Source of the DNA: Pararheinheimera marina
GTDB taxonomy: Bacteria; Pseudomonadota; Gammaproteobacteria; Enterobacterales; Alteromonadaceae
DNA length: 64,000 bases
Reading direction: 5' to 3'
NCBI RefSeq assembly: GCF_042654345.1
Contig: NZ_JBHSGB010000001.1
Coordinates: 310,001 to 374,000 of the forward strand
Shown here one piece after another: positions 8,978 to 17,285 of this stretch; within the stretch, counting starts at the first letter, position 1, and every line of letters begins with the position of its first letter. Under the pieces are notes generated by a model. It was not told the DNA's origin. It did not search any database and worked only from the letters and a program-made list of their open reading frames with translations. Position numbers and translations under genes: made by a program.

Positions 8978-9010
8978 AAAAAACGGAGCCGCTGGCTCCG
9001 TTTTGCTTTT
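8978..9010 (+). terminator. Rho-independent terminator after slyD
   Basis: ACGGAGCC and GGCTCCGT form a perfect 8-bp stem around a 3-base loop (8983-9001), with an A-run before and TTTTGCTTTT after. It ends the ygfZ-slyD transcript; its T-rich arm is 2 bases before the AAGGAGG of the next gene. Confidence 0.85.
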
Positions 9011-9023
9011 TAAGGAGGAAAAC

Positions 9024-9491
9024 ATGGGACGAGTGATTGCAGTAGCTACCTTGGCACTGCTGGCGAGCGCCTGCTCCAGGCAGGAAGTGGGTGACGTCAG
9101 CCTCGGGCTTTTTACCACCAAGGATATTAAGGTCCAGAGTTTTACTGACCCTAAAATCAGTGGCGTCACCTGCCATATCAGCCATGTGGAAGCCAACCTG
9201 GACCTGGCAGACCCGTCTGATATGTCGATCGCCTGCCGTCAGACCGGGCCTATCACGGCGCCAATGATCAGTGGCATTGACCGCTCCAAAAACGGCGAGG
9301 TGATTTTCAGCACATCCAAAAGCATTCTGTTTAAGCACCTGAAAATTCGACGTATTTTTGATGCCAACAACCAGACCCTGATGTATCTGTCGTACAGCAC
9401 CAAAGAAAGTACCGGCAGTTACAAACACGCGCTCAGTACAGTGCCGCTCTGGGGCACCGACGCCTGGCAGGCGCCAGTGAAAGCCCCCTAG
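9024..9491 (+). CDS. creA: CreA-family periplasmic protein
   Basis: 155-residue exported protein of the CreA family (function unknown). I set the start at the ATG 9024, which has AAGGAGG 6 bases upstream and gives a signal peptide (MGRVIAVATLALLASAC). The Cys at residue 17 could be a lipobox Cys, though Ala at -3 makes that weak. Conserved features include the KDIKVQSFTDPKISGVTCH segment and a second Cys in SIACRQTGPI. It stands alone behind a terminator; its end overlaps the convergent adaptor gene by 4 bases. Confidence 0.88.
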   Translation: MGRVIAVATLALLASACSRQEVGDVSLGLFTTKDIKVQSFTDPKISGVTCHISHVEANLDLADPSDMSIACRQTGPITAPMISGIDRSKNGEVIFSTSKSILFKHLKIRRIFDANNQTLMYLSYSTKESTGSYKHALSTVPLWGTDAWQAPVKAP

Positions 9492-10564
9492 GTTTTCACC
9501 TGAAACTCTTGTGCGCTCAGCACCCTGACTTTGTCGCCTGAGGTCAGGGTGTCACCACCCCGAATCACCACCTGCTCACCAGCTTTGATGGCTGCATCCA
9601 CCGCAATCAATTTGCCAACGCCCTGACCCAGTTGCACCTGTTCTTGCCGTGCCGTTTGATCGGCGCCTACCACAAATACAAACTGGCCTTCACTTTTCAC
9701 CACCAGCGCATCACGGGGCACCAGCAGCTGCTGCCGCGCCAATGCTGTGGGCACAGCAACAGACACCAGTTGCCCGACCTGAAAATGATCCAGCAACTCC
9801 GCTGGTACTTTCAACCGGGCTTCGAAGGTCTGAGAACGGCTGTCGGACACCGGGATCACAGTACGGACTTCCAGCTGCGCCTGGCCAGCACTATGAAACA
9901 CCTGCAGCTGCTGCTGGCTTTGCATAAAGCCGGCATATTTCAGTGGCGCAAACACCACCACTTCGAGGTCACGCACATTGACCAGCCGCACCAGGGCGTC
10001 CGTCCGGCTGATGTCTTCGCCATATTGATGAAAACGCTGCGCCACCACACCGGCAAAAGGCGCTTTCACTGTACTGCGGTCAATTTGGTCCTGTAACTGC
10101 GCCATCTGCGCCTGCAATAACCTGAGCTCGGCCGCAGCACTGTCGCGTTCGGCGGCCACCTGGTCCAGCTGCGTCAGCGCCACACTGTTGTTTTTACTCA
10201 GCGCCAGTAATCGCTGTGCGTCTTTTTGCAACCGTTGCCACTGAATTTCCGCGCGGCTGATGCGGGCCTGCATTTCATCACCACGCAATTGCAAAGGCGT
10301 GCTGTCCAGCCGGGCTATCACTTCATCCTGTTTTACCACAGTGCCGGGTTCGGCCAGCCACAACAAGCGTCCCTCAACGCCGCTGGTGACATCGGCCTGG
10401 TAGCGGCTTTGCACCTGTGCTGACACCGTGGTCTGCGGCACCACCACCTGCTGCTCCACCAATGCCACACTGACCACTTTTTCCGGCCCTTGCTGCGCCC
10501 AAAGCGTTGGGCTGCCTAGAGTCGCCCCCCACAATCCCAGCACTACCGCTAACTTAACCCGCAT
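9488..10564 (-). CDS. RND efflux periplasmic adaptor (MFP) subunit
   Basis: Membrane-fusion protein linking an RND pump to an outer-membrane channel, 358 residues. It has a signal peptide (residues 1-24, ...PTLWAQ), a lipoyl/biotinyl-like half (ADVTSGVEGRLLWLAEPGTVVK), a helical hairpin (about 85-135, coiled, QLQDQIDR), the second lipoyl half (STVKAPFAGVVAQR), a beta-barrel and a membrane-proximal domain. No lipobox Cys. It overlaps the upstream permease gene by 11 bases. No TolC-type gene is adjacent. Substrate unknown. Confidence 0.92.
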   Translation of the reverse strand: MRVKLAVVLGLWGATLGSPTLWAQQGPEKVVSVALVEQQVVVPQTTVSAQVQSRYQADVTSGVEGRLLWLAEPGTVVKQDEVIARLDSTPLQLRGDEMQARISRAEIQWQRLQKDAQRLLALSKNNSVALTQLDQVAAERDSAAAELRLLQAQMAQLQDQIDRSTVKAPFAGVVAQRFHQYGEDISRTDALVRLVNVRDLEVVVFAPLKYAGFMQSQQQLQVFHSAGQAQLEVRTVIPVSDSRSQTFEARLKVPAELLDHFQVGQLVSVAVPTALARQQLLVPRDALVVKSEGQFVFVVGADQTARQEQVQLGQGVGKLIAVDAAIKAGEQVVIRGGDTLTSGDKVRVLSAQEFQVKT

Positions 10565-13500
10565 GAGAAACCTCCTGTTTTGCAGCCGACCACCCTGTCA
10601 GCTGCAGGCCACTGGTGAGCCTGAGCAGTGCCGGGATCAGCACCAGACTAAAACACATACTAAACACCATGCCACCGACAATCACAGCTGCCAGTCCACG
10701 ATAAATTTCAGACCCTACCCCAGGCACCAGCACTAAAGGCAGCATGCCGAAAATACTGGTCAGGGTGCTCATAAAAATAGGCCGGGCCCGGGTCAATACC
10801 GCCTGATACAAAGCCTCATCAATGCTGGCACCGCCCTGCTCTGATTGACGGCATTGGTCGACCAGCAAGATGGCATTGTTCACCACCAGCCCCAATAAAA
10901 TCACAAAACCAATCATGGTCAGTAAATCCAGCGACTGGAAGCTGACCAGGTTCAGCAGGCGCAGCGCCAGCACACCACCAGCCACCGCCATCGGCATCGT
11001 CAGCACCACCAAGGCGCTGTCTTTGGCGCTACGGAACAGTGCTGCCATTAATAAGAACAGAATAAAAATCGCTACGATAAAGTTGGTGCCCATCTCCTGC
11101 ATAGCACCAGCTAACCGGTCGGAGTTACCGCGAAACTGAACGGACACTCCAGCCGGTAATTCTGCCCGCAGCGGGTTTAATAGTTCTTGCTGTAGCAACT
11201 GCATGGCCTCATCCAATGGCATGGTAGCCGGGGGGGTAATTTGCAGGCTGATTGACCGCAAGCCATTGATACGCTGCAAGGACGTTGGACCTGTGGTGTA
11301 ACTCAACTGACTGAGCTGACTTAAAGTCTGGCTGCCGGCAGCAGGCGTGTACAAAGGCGTCGCCGACAGTTGCTCTGGCGTATCCCAGCCTTGGCCTTTG
11401 AGGATAATGTCCATCCGCTCATTGCCGTCAAAATATTCGCCAATGTAGATACCGTCCGTCACAGCCCGCACCATATTGGCGACGGTAAACCGGTCAATGC
11501 CACTTTGCGCTATACGGTCTTCATCAGGTGATAACCTCAGCTCTGGCTGCGCCAGCGCCAGGTCCGGTACAGGTCGCACTGTGGCGCCTTGCAGCAAGGC
11601 TTCCACTTTCGGCATCACTGCGGCCGCCTGCTCCATCAGCACTGGCACATCCGGCCCCTGGAAATCCAGGTTCAGTTCACGGCCACTGCCAAAACCAAAG
11701 TTAAATAACGACCCCTGCACACTGAAGGCTCTGGTATCCGGCAAACCAACCAGAATTTCTTCCCGCAGCAGTTTGATCATGTCGTCAATGCTGTCCGGGT
11801 CGTCTACATAGACAAAGAGCACATTAAAACCGCGGTTAATCGACAGGTTATAGCCTTTAATCGACGGGTATTTTTTGTCCTGATAATAAGGCCGTAACCG
11901 CTCCACCAGCAGGTCGCCCACTTCTTGCTCCAGCACCTGCATATTGGCGCCGGGCGGCAACGAGAAACCGGAAAACACAGTATCAATAGACGCTTGTGGT
12001 AAAAAGTCAGCTTTGGGTAACAACAGCGCCACCAGCAAAGCAGCGCCGGGCACCAGCGCCAGACTCCAGGCCAAAGCTTTGCGTCGATTGCCGGTCAGCT
12101 GCATCAGCCGTTTTGCTAATACTTGCCAGAACTGAAGCTGCTCAGCTGCCGCCGCTTTTGGCTTTAACCAGTATAAAGACGCCACCGGCAACACAGTTAA
12201 AGCAACAAATAACGAGGCCGTCACCGCAACGGCCAAGGTCAACGCCAGGTCGTAAAACAGCTGGCCGGCCACCCCTTGCATAAAGAGCACTGGCAGAAAA
12301 ATGGCCACTGTGGTGGCCGTCGACGCCCATAACGCGGCACTGACTTCACGACAGCCTTTTTTCACTGCCTGCAACAACGGCAGCCCCTGCTGCGACAAAC
12401 GAACTATGGTTTCCTGCACAATAATGGCGGCGTCCAGCACCATACCGACCGCAAACGCCAGACCGGCCAGCGACACCACGTTCAGGGTGCGGCCACACAG
12501 TTCAAGAATCACGATGGAGGTCATCAGGGACACAGGAATAGTCAGGCCAATAAGCAGCGTCGCCTGCCAGCCGCGTAAGAACAGGTACAAAATAGCCAAC
12601 GACATCGCAATACCCAGCAGCAAATTGCCATTGACCAGTTCGATGGCGCGTTTGATATGCACTGAGGCGTCAAAGCTGAGCACAATTTCAATACCCGCCG
12701 CCTGCAGTTCATGCTGGTTCAGCGAGGCGATCACTTTGTTCAGTTCATCCAGCACAGCCACCGTATTGGAGTCGGCACTGCGCTGCAGCGTGACATAAAA
12801 AGCCGGAAAGCCATTACGTTTGGTAAAGCCGCCCTGTTCGGCGTAATCCACGCTGACTTCGGCCACTTCGTGCAAATAAACAGGCCGGTCGTTTTGGTAA
12901 GTCACCACCATTTGCTGGTATTGCGACGGGTCGTACTGGCCGACAAAACGCACTGTGTATTCCCGCCGCCCCACTTCAGCAAAACCACCCGACACATTGC
13001 TGGCTCTGCTGATCCGGCTGCTTAGCTGGTCAACCGTCAGACCCAGTGCCGCCAGCCGGTAGGGGTCGAACACAATGTGCAGTTCTTTGGCTCGACGGCT
13101 GGCCAGGTCCACCTGCGACACCCCGGAAATGGCTTTGAGCCTGGGGTAAATCACATCATCAATCAGTGGCTGCAGCGCGGTAAAGTCACCATCGGCCTGC
13201 TCATCCAGTTTGCGGATCAGCAGGCTGGCGACCGGTCCAGCGCCGCTGTTAATAGTCACCACAGGCTCGGCCGCTTCACGTGGCCGTGGTGGCGCCTGAT
13301 TCAGCGCGTTAATTACATTCAGCATGGCCTGCTGCATGTCCTGCCCAACGTCAAAGGTCAGAGTAATAAAGCCAAAACCGGCGCCAATAAAGCTGCTGCT
13401 TTCAATCACGCCTGGTACGCTGCGCAGTGCCGATTCCTGCGGCTCAATAATGGTGGATTCCATTTCCTCTGGTGCGGCAGCGCGCCAGCCGTTCTGGATA

Positions 13501-13637
13501 AAAATTTGTGGCTGTTCAATAGAAGGCAACAACTGAATGGGCAGCTTCAGCACGGCAAGCGCGCCAAACACCAACATGATCAGGCTGACCACAACGACTG
13601 CAGCCGGGCTTTTCACACTGAGCCGGGTCAAATCCAT
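10554..13637 (-). CDS. RND efflux permease
   Basis: Inner-membrane proton/drug antiporter of the RND superfamily, 1027 residues and 12 expected membrane segments with two large periplasmic loops. I chose the ATG at 13637 (MDLTRLSVKSP); ATTGGAG lies just upstream, and a frame to 13664 adds nine non-family residues. The N-terminal helix, the LPIQLLPSIEQPQI segment and the TM4 stretch GLAFAVGMVLDAAIIVQETIVR carry a family-typical acidic residue. The permease precedes its adaptor, opposite to acrAB order. Sequence does not tell the substrate. Confidence 0.94.
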   Translation of the reverse strand: MDLTRLSVKSPAAVVVVSLIMLVFGALAVLKLPIQLLPSIEQPQIFIQNGWRAAAPEEMESTIIEPQESALRSVPGVIESSSFIGAGFGFITLTFDVGQDMQQAMLNVINALNQAPPRPREAAEPVVTINSGAGPVASLLIRKLDEQADGDFTALQPLIDDVIYPRLKAISGVSQVDLASRRAKELHIVFDPYRLAALGLTVDQLSSRISRASNVSGGFAEVGRREYTVRFVGQYDPSQYQQMVVTYQNDRPVYLHEVAEVSVDYAEQGGFTKRNGFPAFYVTLQRSADSNTVAVLDELNKVIASLNQHELQAAGIEIVLSFDASVHIKRAIELVNGNLLLGIAMSLAILYLFLRGWQATLLIGLTIPVSLMTSIVILELCGRTLNVVSLAGLAFAVGMVLDAAIIVQETIVRLSQQGLPLLQAVKKGCREVSAALWASTATTVAIFLPVLFMQGVAGQLFYDLALTLAVAVTASLFVALTVLPVASLYWLKPKAAAAEQLQFWQVLAKRLMQLTGNRRKALAWSLALVPGAALLVALLLPKADFLPQASIDTVFSGFSLPPGANMQVLEQEVGDLLVERLRPYYQDKKYPSIKGYNLSINRGFNVLFVYVDDPDSIDDMIKLLREEILVGLPDTRAFSVQGSLFNFGFGSGRELNLDFQGPDVPVLMEQAAAVMPKVEALLQGATVRPVPDLALAQPELRLSPDEDRIAQSGIDRFTVANMVRAVTDGIYIGEYFDGNERMDIILKGQGWDTPEQLSATPLYTPAAGSQTLSQLSQLSYTTGPTSLQRINGLRSISLQITPPATMPLDEAMQLLQQELLNPLRAELPAGVSVQFRGNSDRLAGAMQEMGTNFIVAIFILFLLMAALFRSAKDSALVVLTMPMAVAGGVLALRLLNLVSFQSLDLLTMIGFVILLGLVVNNAILLVDQCRQSEQGGASIDEALYQAVLTRARPIFMSTLTSIFGMLPLVLVPGVGSEIYRGLAAVIVGGMVFSMCFSLVLIPALLRLTSGLQLTGWSAAKQEVSHAG

Positions 13638-13815
13638 AAAAAACGCTCCAATTTCAATCTGCAAGTCAGTCTAACGGCTACACTGGTCTGTGCCATTCGG
13701 CTGGGATTAGCGGGTGTGAATACAGGGCCAGACCGGCGAAAATTTTTGGTTCAGGTAAGGTACAGCCAGGCCGCTTAGAGTAGAAAAGGACGCCATCAAC
13801 ATAAGGAGATGAGCC

Positions 13816-14643
13816 ATGAAATTTCAGTTAAGCCTTGTGATTGCATTCATGCTGACCCTGACGGCCTGTGACCAGGCAACCAGTTCAGGTCAAACGGCTG
13901 GCGCAGCCCCGCCCGCCTTAGCCACAGGCGACAACAGTGAGAATGCGCTGGATTGGGCCGGCAGTTACCTGGGCGTACTGCCCTGTGCCGATTGTGAAGG
14001 TATTCGCACCACACTGGAGCTGCACCCCGACCAGACCTATCAACTGAGCCGGGTTTATCTGGGTAAAAGTGACGAACTGTTTCAAAGCACAGGTCAGTTT
14101 GAATGGGACCATCAAGGCCACAACATCCGCCTGCTCGCCGAACAGGACGGACCCAGTCAGTATCAGGTACGGGAAAACCAATTGCTGCAATTGGATATGA
14201 CAGGTAAACCCATCACAGGCGACCTGGCAGGTCACTACCTGCTCAGCAAACAAAGTGCAGAATTGCAGATGCTCGCCAGCAGCTCGGATGATTCAGCTCC
14301 CAGTCTGACCGGCGTGCGCTGGCAATTGCAGGAGATGCTGGGTAACCCGCTGGATACTGAGCCGTCAAAGGCACCTTACATCGAATTTGGTACCGACGGC
14401 CGCATTAGTGGTTTTGCGGGTTGTAACCAGTTTACCGGTGGTTATGAAACTGAAGGTTTGCACCTGAGCTTCAAACCTATGGCCACCACCGAAAAAGCCT
14501 GCCTGACCGCGGAACAAGAAAGCCAGTTCCTGCAGCTGTTACAAGGCGTTGATAATTTTACGGTGAAAGATAACGAACTGGCGTTTTACAAAGCCCGCAC
14601 TGCGGCATTGCTGAAGTTTACGGCGCTGGATTCATCCACCTGA
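13816..14643 (+). CDS. NlpE-N/META domain lipoprotein
   Basis: 275-residue lipoprotein; lipobox LTAC with Cys at residue 18. The first domain (about 48-140) resembles the NlpE N-terminal barrel, including the CADC motif in LPCADCEGIRTTLELHPD. The second (about 160-270) is a META domain like HslJ, with GRISGFAGCNQFTGGY and MATTEKAC. NlpE senses copper and surface contact through Cpx in E. coli; META/HslJ proteins are linked to heat and novobiocin resistance. The ATG has AAGGAG 8 bases upstream. The combination suggests an envelope stress role, which is inference. Confidence 0.85.
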   Translation: MKFQLSLVIAFMLTLTACDQATSSGQTAGAAPPALATGDNSENALDWAGSYLGVLPCADCEGIRTTLELHPDQTYQLSRVYLGKSDELFQSTGQFEWDHQGHNIRLLAEQDGPSQYQVRENQLLQLDMTGKPITGDLAGHYLLSKQSAELQMLASSSDDSAPSLTGVRWQLQEMLGNPLDTEPSKAPYIEFGTDGRISGFAGCNQFTGGYETEGLHLSFKPMATTEKACLTAEQESQFLQLLQGVDNFTVKDNELAFYKARTAALLKFTALDSST

Positions 14644-14651
14644 ATCCAGCC

Positions 14652-14674
14652 TAAGCCCGGCGTTAGCCGGGCTG
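14652..14674. terminator. Hairpin between convergent genes
   Basis: AGCCCGGC (14654-14661) and GCCGGGCT (14666-14673) form a perfect 8-bp GC-rich stem with a 4-base loop, between the META-protein stop and the end of mtnA. There is no T-tract, so termination is only suggested by position. Confidence 0.4.
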
Positions 14675-15691
14675 ACGTTGTAAGGCTCCAGCAGCAATCT
14701 GCTGCTGATTGAACACACCGGTATCCAGCACCCATCCCGTCACCAGCTTAGCCGGCGTCACATCAAAGGCTGGGTTGTAGACCTCAGCCGCCTCTGGTGC
14801 CCAACTGACCTGGCCAAAAGCACCAGATACACCTTTTACCTCTGACGCGTTGCGTTGTTCAATAGGAATGGCCGCACCATCCGGGCAGTTCAAATCCACC
14901 GTGGTATAAGGCGCCACCACATAAAAAGGCACCTGATGGTAATGAGCCAGCACCGCCAGACTGTAGGTGCCAATTTTGTTAGCAAAATCGCCATTGGCGG
15001 CGATGCGGTCTGAACCAACAAAAATTTTATCCACCAGCCCCTGCGCCATCAGCATGGCCGCCATATTGTCGCAAATCAGCTGGTAGGGGATTTGTTGTTG
15101 GCCCAGCTCCCAGGCCGTTAAGCGGCCGCCCTGCAGCAAAGGCCGAGTTTCGTCCACCCAGACCTGAATCGCTTTGCCCTGCCGATGCGCCTGATGAATT
15201 ACACCAAAGGCAGTGCCCAGACCTACGGTGGCCAGGCCGCCGGTATTGCAATGGGTTAAAATGCGGTCGCCGCTTTGCACCAGCTCAGCGCCCAGTTCCG
15301 CCATGCGTTGGCACAAGGCAACGTCTTCGGCAAAAAGTTGGCTTGCGGCGGCAATGCAGGCACTTTGGTAATCCGGCTGTGCCAATGCGGTCAGCATCAC
15401 GTCAATATTGTTCATCAGATTGACGGCGGTTGGCCGGGCCGCCCGCAGCGTGATGGCCGCCTGCTGCAGTTGCTGCTGTGCAGCGCCTGCTTCAGCCAGC
15501 ACGGCCAGTAACAGACAAGCTCCAATTCCGATGGCCGGAGCGCCACGTAGCTGCAACTGTTGGATCATGCTGACCATCTGTGGCACCGACTGACAATGAA
15601 CCCAGATCTCCTGTTGCGGCAGCGCCGTCTGATCCAACACATATAACTGATTTTGAATAACTTTCAGACTGGTCGCCTGCAGATCTAACAT
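14663..15691 (-). CDS. mtnA: S-methyl-5-thioribose-1-phosphate isomerase
   Basis: Methionine-salvage isomerase converting methylthioribose-1-phosphate to methylthioribulose-1-phosphate. 342 residues from the ATG at 15691 (MLDLQATSLK), which has GGAG upstream; a longer frame to 15769 adds non-family residues. Key motifs are RGAPAIGI, ILTHCNTGGLATVGLGTA (catalytic Cys), the acid in VWVDETRPLLQG, and KIFVGSDRIAANGDFANKIG. It is divergent from mtnK, the preceding step. Confidence 0.96.
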   Translation of the reverse strand: MLDLQATSLKVIQNQLYVLDQTALPQQEIWVHCQSVPQMVSMIQQLQLRGAPAIGIGACLLLAVLAEAGAAQQQLQQAAITLRAARPTAVNLMNNIDVMLTALAQPDYQSACIAAASQLFAEDVALCQRMAELGAELVQSGDRILTHCNTGGLATVGLGTAFGVIHQAHRQGKAIQVWVDETRPLLQGGRLTAWELGQQQIPYQLICDNMAAMLMAQGLVDKIFVGSDRIAANGDFANKIGTYSLAVLAHYHQVPFYVVAPYTTVDLNCPDGAAIPIEQRNASEVKGVSGAFGQVSWAPEAAEVYNPAFDVTPAKLVTGWVLDTGVFNQQQIAAGALQRQPG

Positions 15692-15729
15692 AGAACAACT
15701 CCTGCTGAGAAAGGCATTGCACTGAAAAT

Positions 15730-15754
15730 GAGGGTTTGCGATTATGCGACCCTC
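15730..15754. promoter_or_regulatory. Dyad in the divergent mtnA/mtnK promoter region
   Basis: GAGGGT (15730-15735) and ACCCTC (15749-15754) flank the centre of the 92-base divergent spacer. Candidate -10 elements lie inside it on both strands: GATTAT at 15740 for mtnK, with TTGCAC 17 bases upstream, and CATAAT on the minus strand for mtnA, with TTGTGT 17 bases upstream. A shared operator is plausible. It is not a MetJ box (no AGACGTCT-like repeats). The promoter matches are weak. Confidence 0.3.
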
Positions 15755-15783
15755 TTTTGCTGAACACAAGAAACGGAGCCCTG

Positions 15784-16968
15784 ATGTCGGACTACAAGCC
15801 CTTCAGCCCAAAGCAGGCAGCGCGTTTTGCTGATCTGCACAGTGATTTATTTGGTGATCACAGCCAACTGAAAGCCGAGGAGTTTGGTGACGGCAATCTG
15901 AACCTGGTCTTTCGGGTGAAAAACAACCGAAGCTCCAGCCTGATCGTCAAGCAGGCGCTGCCTTATGCCCGTTGTGTCGGCGAGTCCTGGCCATTGACAC
16001 TGGACCGTGCCCGCATTGAAGCTCAGGTGCTGCAACAGCATGGCAAAATCTGCCCTGATCACGTGGTCGAGGTTTATCATTTTGATCAGGACCTTGCTGC
16101 AATTCTGATGGAAGATTTACATCAGTACGAAATTGCCCGCACTGCATTAATTCAGGGTAAAAGTTTTCCATTACTGGCGCAGCATATTGCCCATTACCTG
16201 GCGCAAGTGTTGTTTCATACCAGTGATTTTGTGATGACTGGGCCGGTAAAAAAGGCCCGCCAGCAGCAGTTTAGCAATCCCGAGCTTTGTCTGATCACCG
16301 AAGACTTGTTCTTCACCGACCCGTACAGCAACCACGAACGCAATAACATAAACCCGACCATTTTGCCTGAAGCACAAAAGCTCTGGCTCGACACCGAATT
16401 ACAGGCTGAAGTGGCGCAGCTGAAAGCCGACTTTCTTAGCAAACCTCAGGCATTACTGCATGGCGATATGCACAGCGGCAGTATTTTCGTCAACGCCGAC
16501 AGCACCAAAGTCATCGATGCCGAATTCGGCTTTTTTGGTCCTATAGGCTTTGACTGTGGCAGTTTTATCGGCAACCTGCTGCTCTGCACGCTGGCGCAAA
16601 CCGGCCTGACTAAAGACCCTGCCACAGCACAAAGTCGCCAGACTTATTTGAAAGATCAAATTCAGCAGTTCTGGCAAGGCTTTGCCGCGGAATTCAGCCA
16701 ACTGATGCAACAGGAAACTGCCGACACGAGTTTTCAAAACAGCCTGTACCAGCAGCGTTTTTTACAGCAAGTCTGGCAAGACAGCCTGGGTTATGCAGGT
16801 TGCGAGCTGATCCGCCGTACTGTTGGCCTGGCCCATGTGGCGGACCTGGAAAAAATTGCCGACCCGGCGCAAAAAGCCAACGCCGAAACTGCGGCGCTAA
16901 CGCTGGGACGTCAGCTTATTCTGCAGCGCACCAGCCTCGGCCTGGAACAACTGCTCGACCTGATTTAA
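15784..16968 (+). CDS. mtnK: 5-methylthioribose kinase
   Basis: Kinase phosphorylating 5-methylthioribose in methionine salvage, 394 residues. The start is the ATG at 15784 with GGAG 5 bases upstream; a longer frame from 15736 runs through the promoter region. Features of the choline-kinase-like fold are seen: the nucleotide loop FGDGNLNLVFRV, catalytic HGDMHSGSIF, and metal-binding DAEFGFFGPIGFD. It pairs with the divergent mtnA. Later salvage genes (mtnB, mtnC, mtnD) are not adjacent. Confidence 0.96.
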   Translation: MSDYKPFSPKQAARFADLHSDLFGDHSQLKAEEFGDGNLNLVFRVKNNRSSSLIVKQALPYARCVGESWPLTLDRARIEAQVLQQHGKICPDHVVEVYHFDQDLAAILMEDLHQYEIARTALIQGKSFPLLAQHIAHYLAQVLFHTSDFVMTGPVKKARQQQFSNPELCLITEDLFFTDPYSNHERNNINPTILPEAQKLWLDTELQAEVAQLKADFLSKPQALLHGDMHSGSIFVNADSTKVIDAEFGFFGPIGFDCGSFIGNLLLCTLAQTGLTKDPATAQSRQTYLKDQIQQFWQGFAAEFSQLMQQETADTSFQNSLYQQRFLQQVWQDSLGYAGCELIRRTVGLAHVADLEKIADPAQKANAETAALTLGRQLILQRTSLGLEQLLDLI

Positions 16969-16976
16969 CTCACCCG

Positions 16977-17005
16977 GACCAGCCAATTTTTGGCTGGTCT
17001 TTCTA
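16977..17005 (+). terminator. Rho-independent terminator after mtnK
   Basis: GACCAGCCA (16977-16985) and TGGCTGGTC (16991-16999) form a perfect 9-bp stem with the loop ATTTT, followed by TTTCT. It lies 8 bases after the mtnK stop. Confidence 0.8.
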
Positions 17006-17178
17006 TCTTCAACTCGCCGCAAAACCGTCCAATCCTTCGATAAGTTTCACACCACAAAATCTTTCATTTGTCGGCTGTTCATTCTTTCTTTAAGGTCGGA
17101 TCCATTGTCACATTCCGGTAAAACAGCGGCGAAAACAGCAATTTGAGCGACAAAATGCTATAGTAGCGCCGTGAAACG

Positions 17179-17207
17179 ACAAAACCTGTGGTCACTCCAG
17201 GTTTTGT
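17179..17207 (+). promoter_or_regulatory. 10-bp hairpin in the TonB-receptor leader
   Basis: ACAAAACCTG (17179-17188) and CAGGTTTTGT (17198-17207) are exact complements around a 9-base loop. TTGGGTGGGC and then TTTTTCAC follow downstream. It lies 78 bases before the receptor ATG, so it would be part of the leader if transcription starts upstream. It could be an attenuator or a stabilising stem; no known riboswitch pattern is recognised. Confidence 0.4.
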
Positions 17208-17285
17208 TTGGGTGGGCCTTTTTCACACAAAAATGCAGGACGCGTCATAACAGCTATTAAAGCCTCAACACTAAGGTATAACTTA

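Larger units (their letters stand above)
16969..17285. other. Gap between mtnK and the TonB receptor (317 bases)
   Basis: The gap holds the mtnK terminator at its start and a 10-bp hairpin near its end, both listed separately. Between them the DNA is AT-richer than its surroundings and I find no convincing gene. A promoter for the TonB receptor must lie here, but I cannot place it with confidence. Confidence 0.6.

Noticed and set aside
8739..9428. 229-codon minus-strand frame over slyD and creA
   Set aside because: It runs antisense to two well-supported genes and across a terminator, and shows no recognisable domain.
13077..13778. 233-codon plus-strand frame over the RND permease start
   Set aside because: Antisense to a clear RND permease; low-complexity His/Asn/Gln-rich translation typical of shadow frames.
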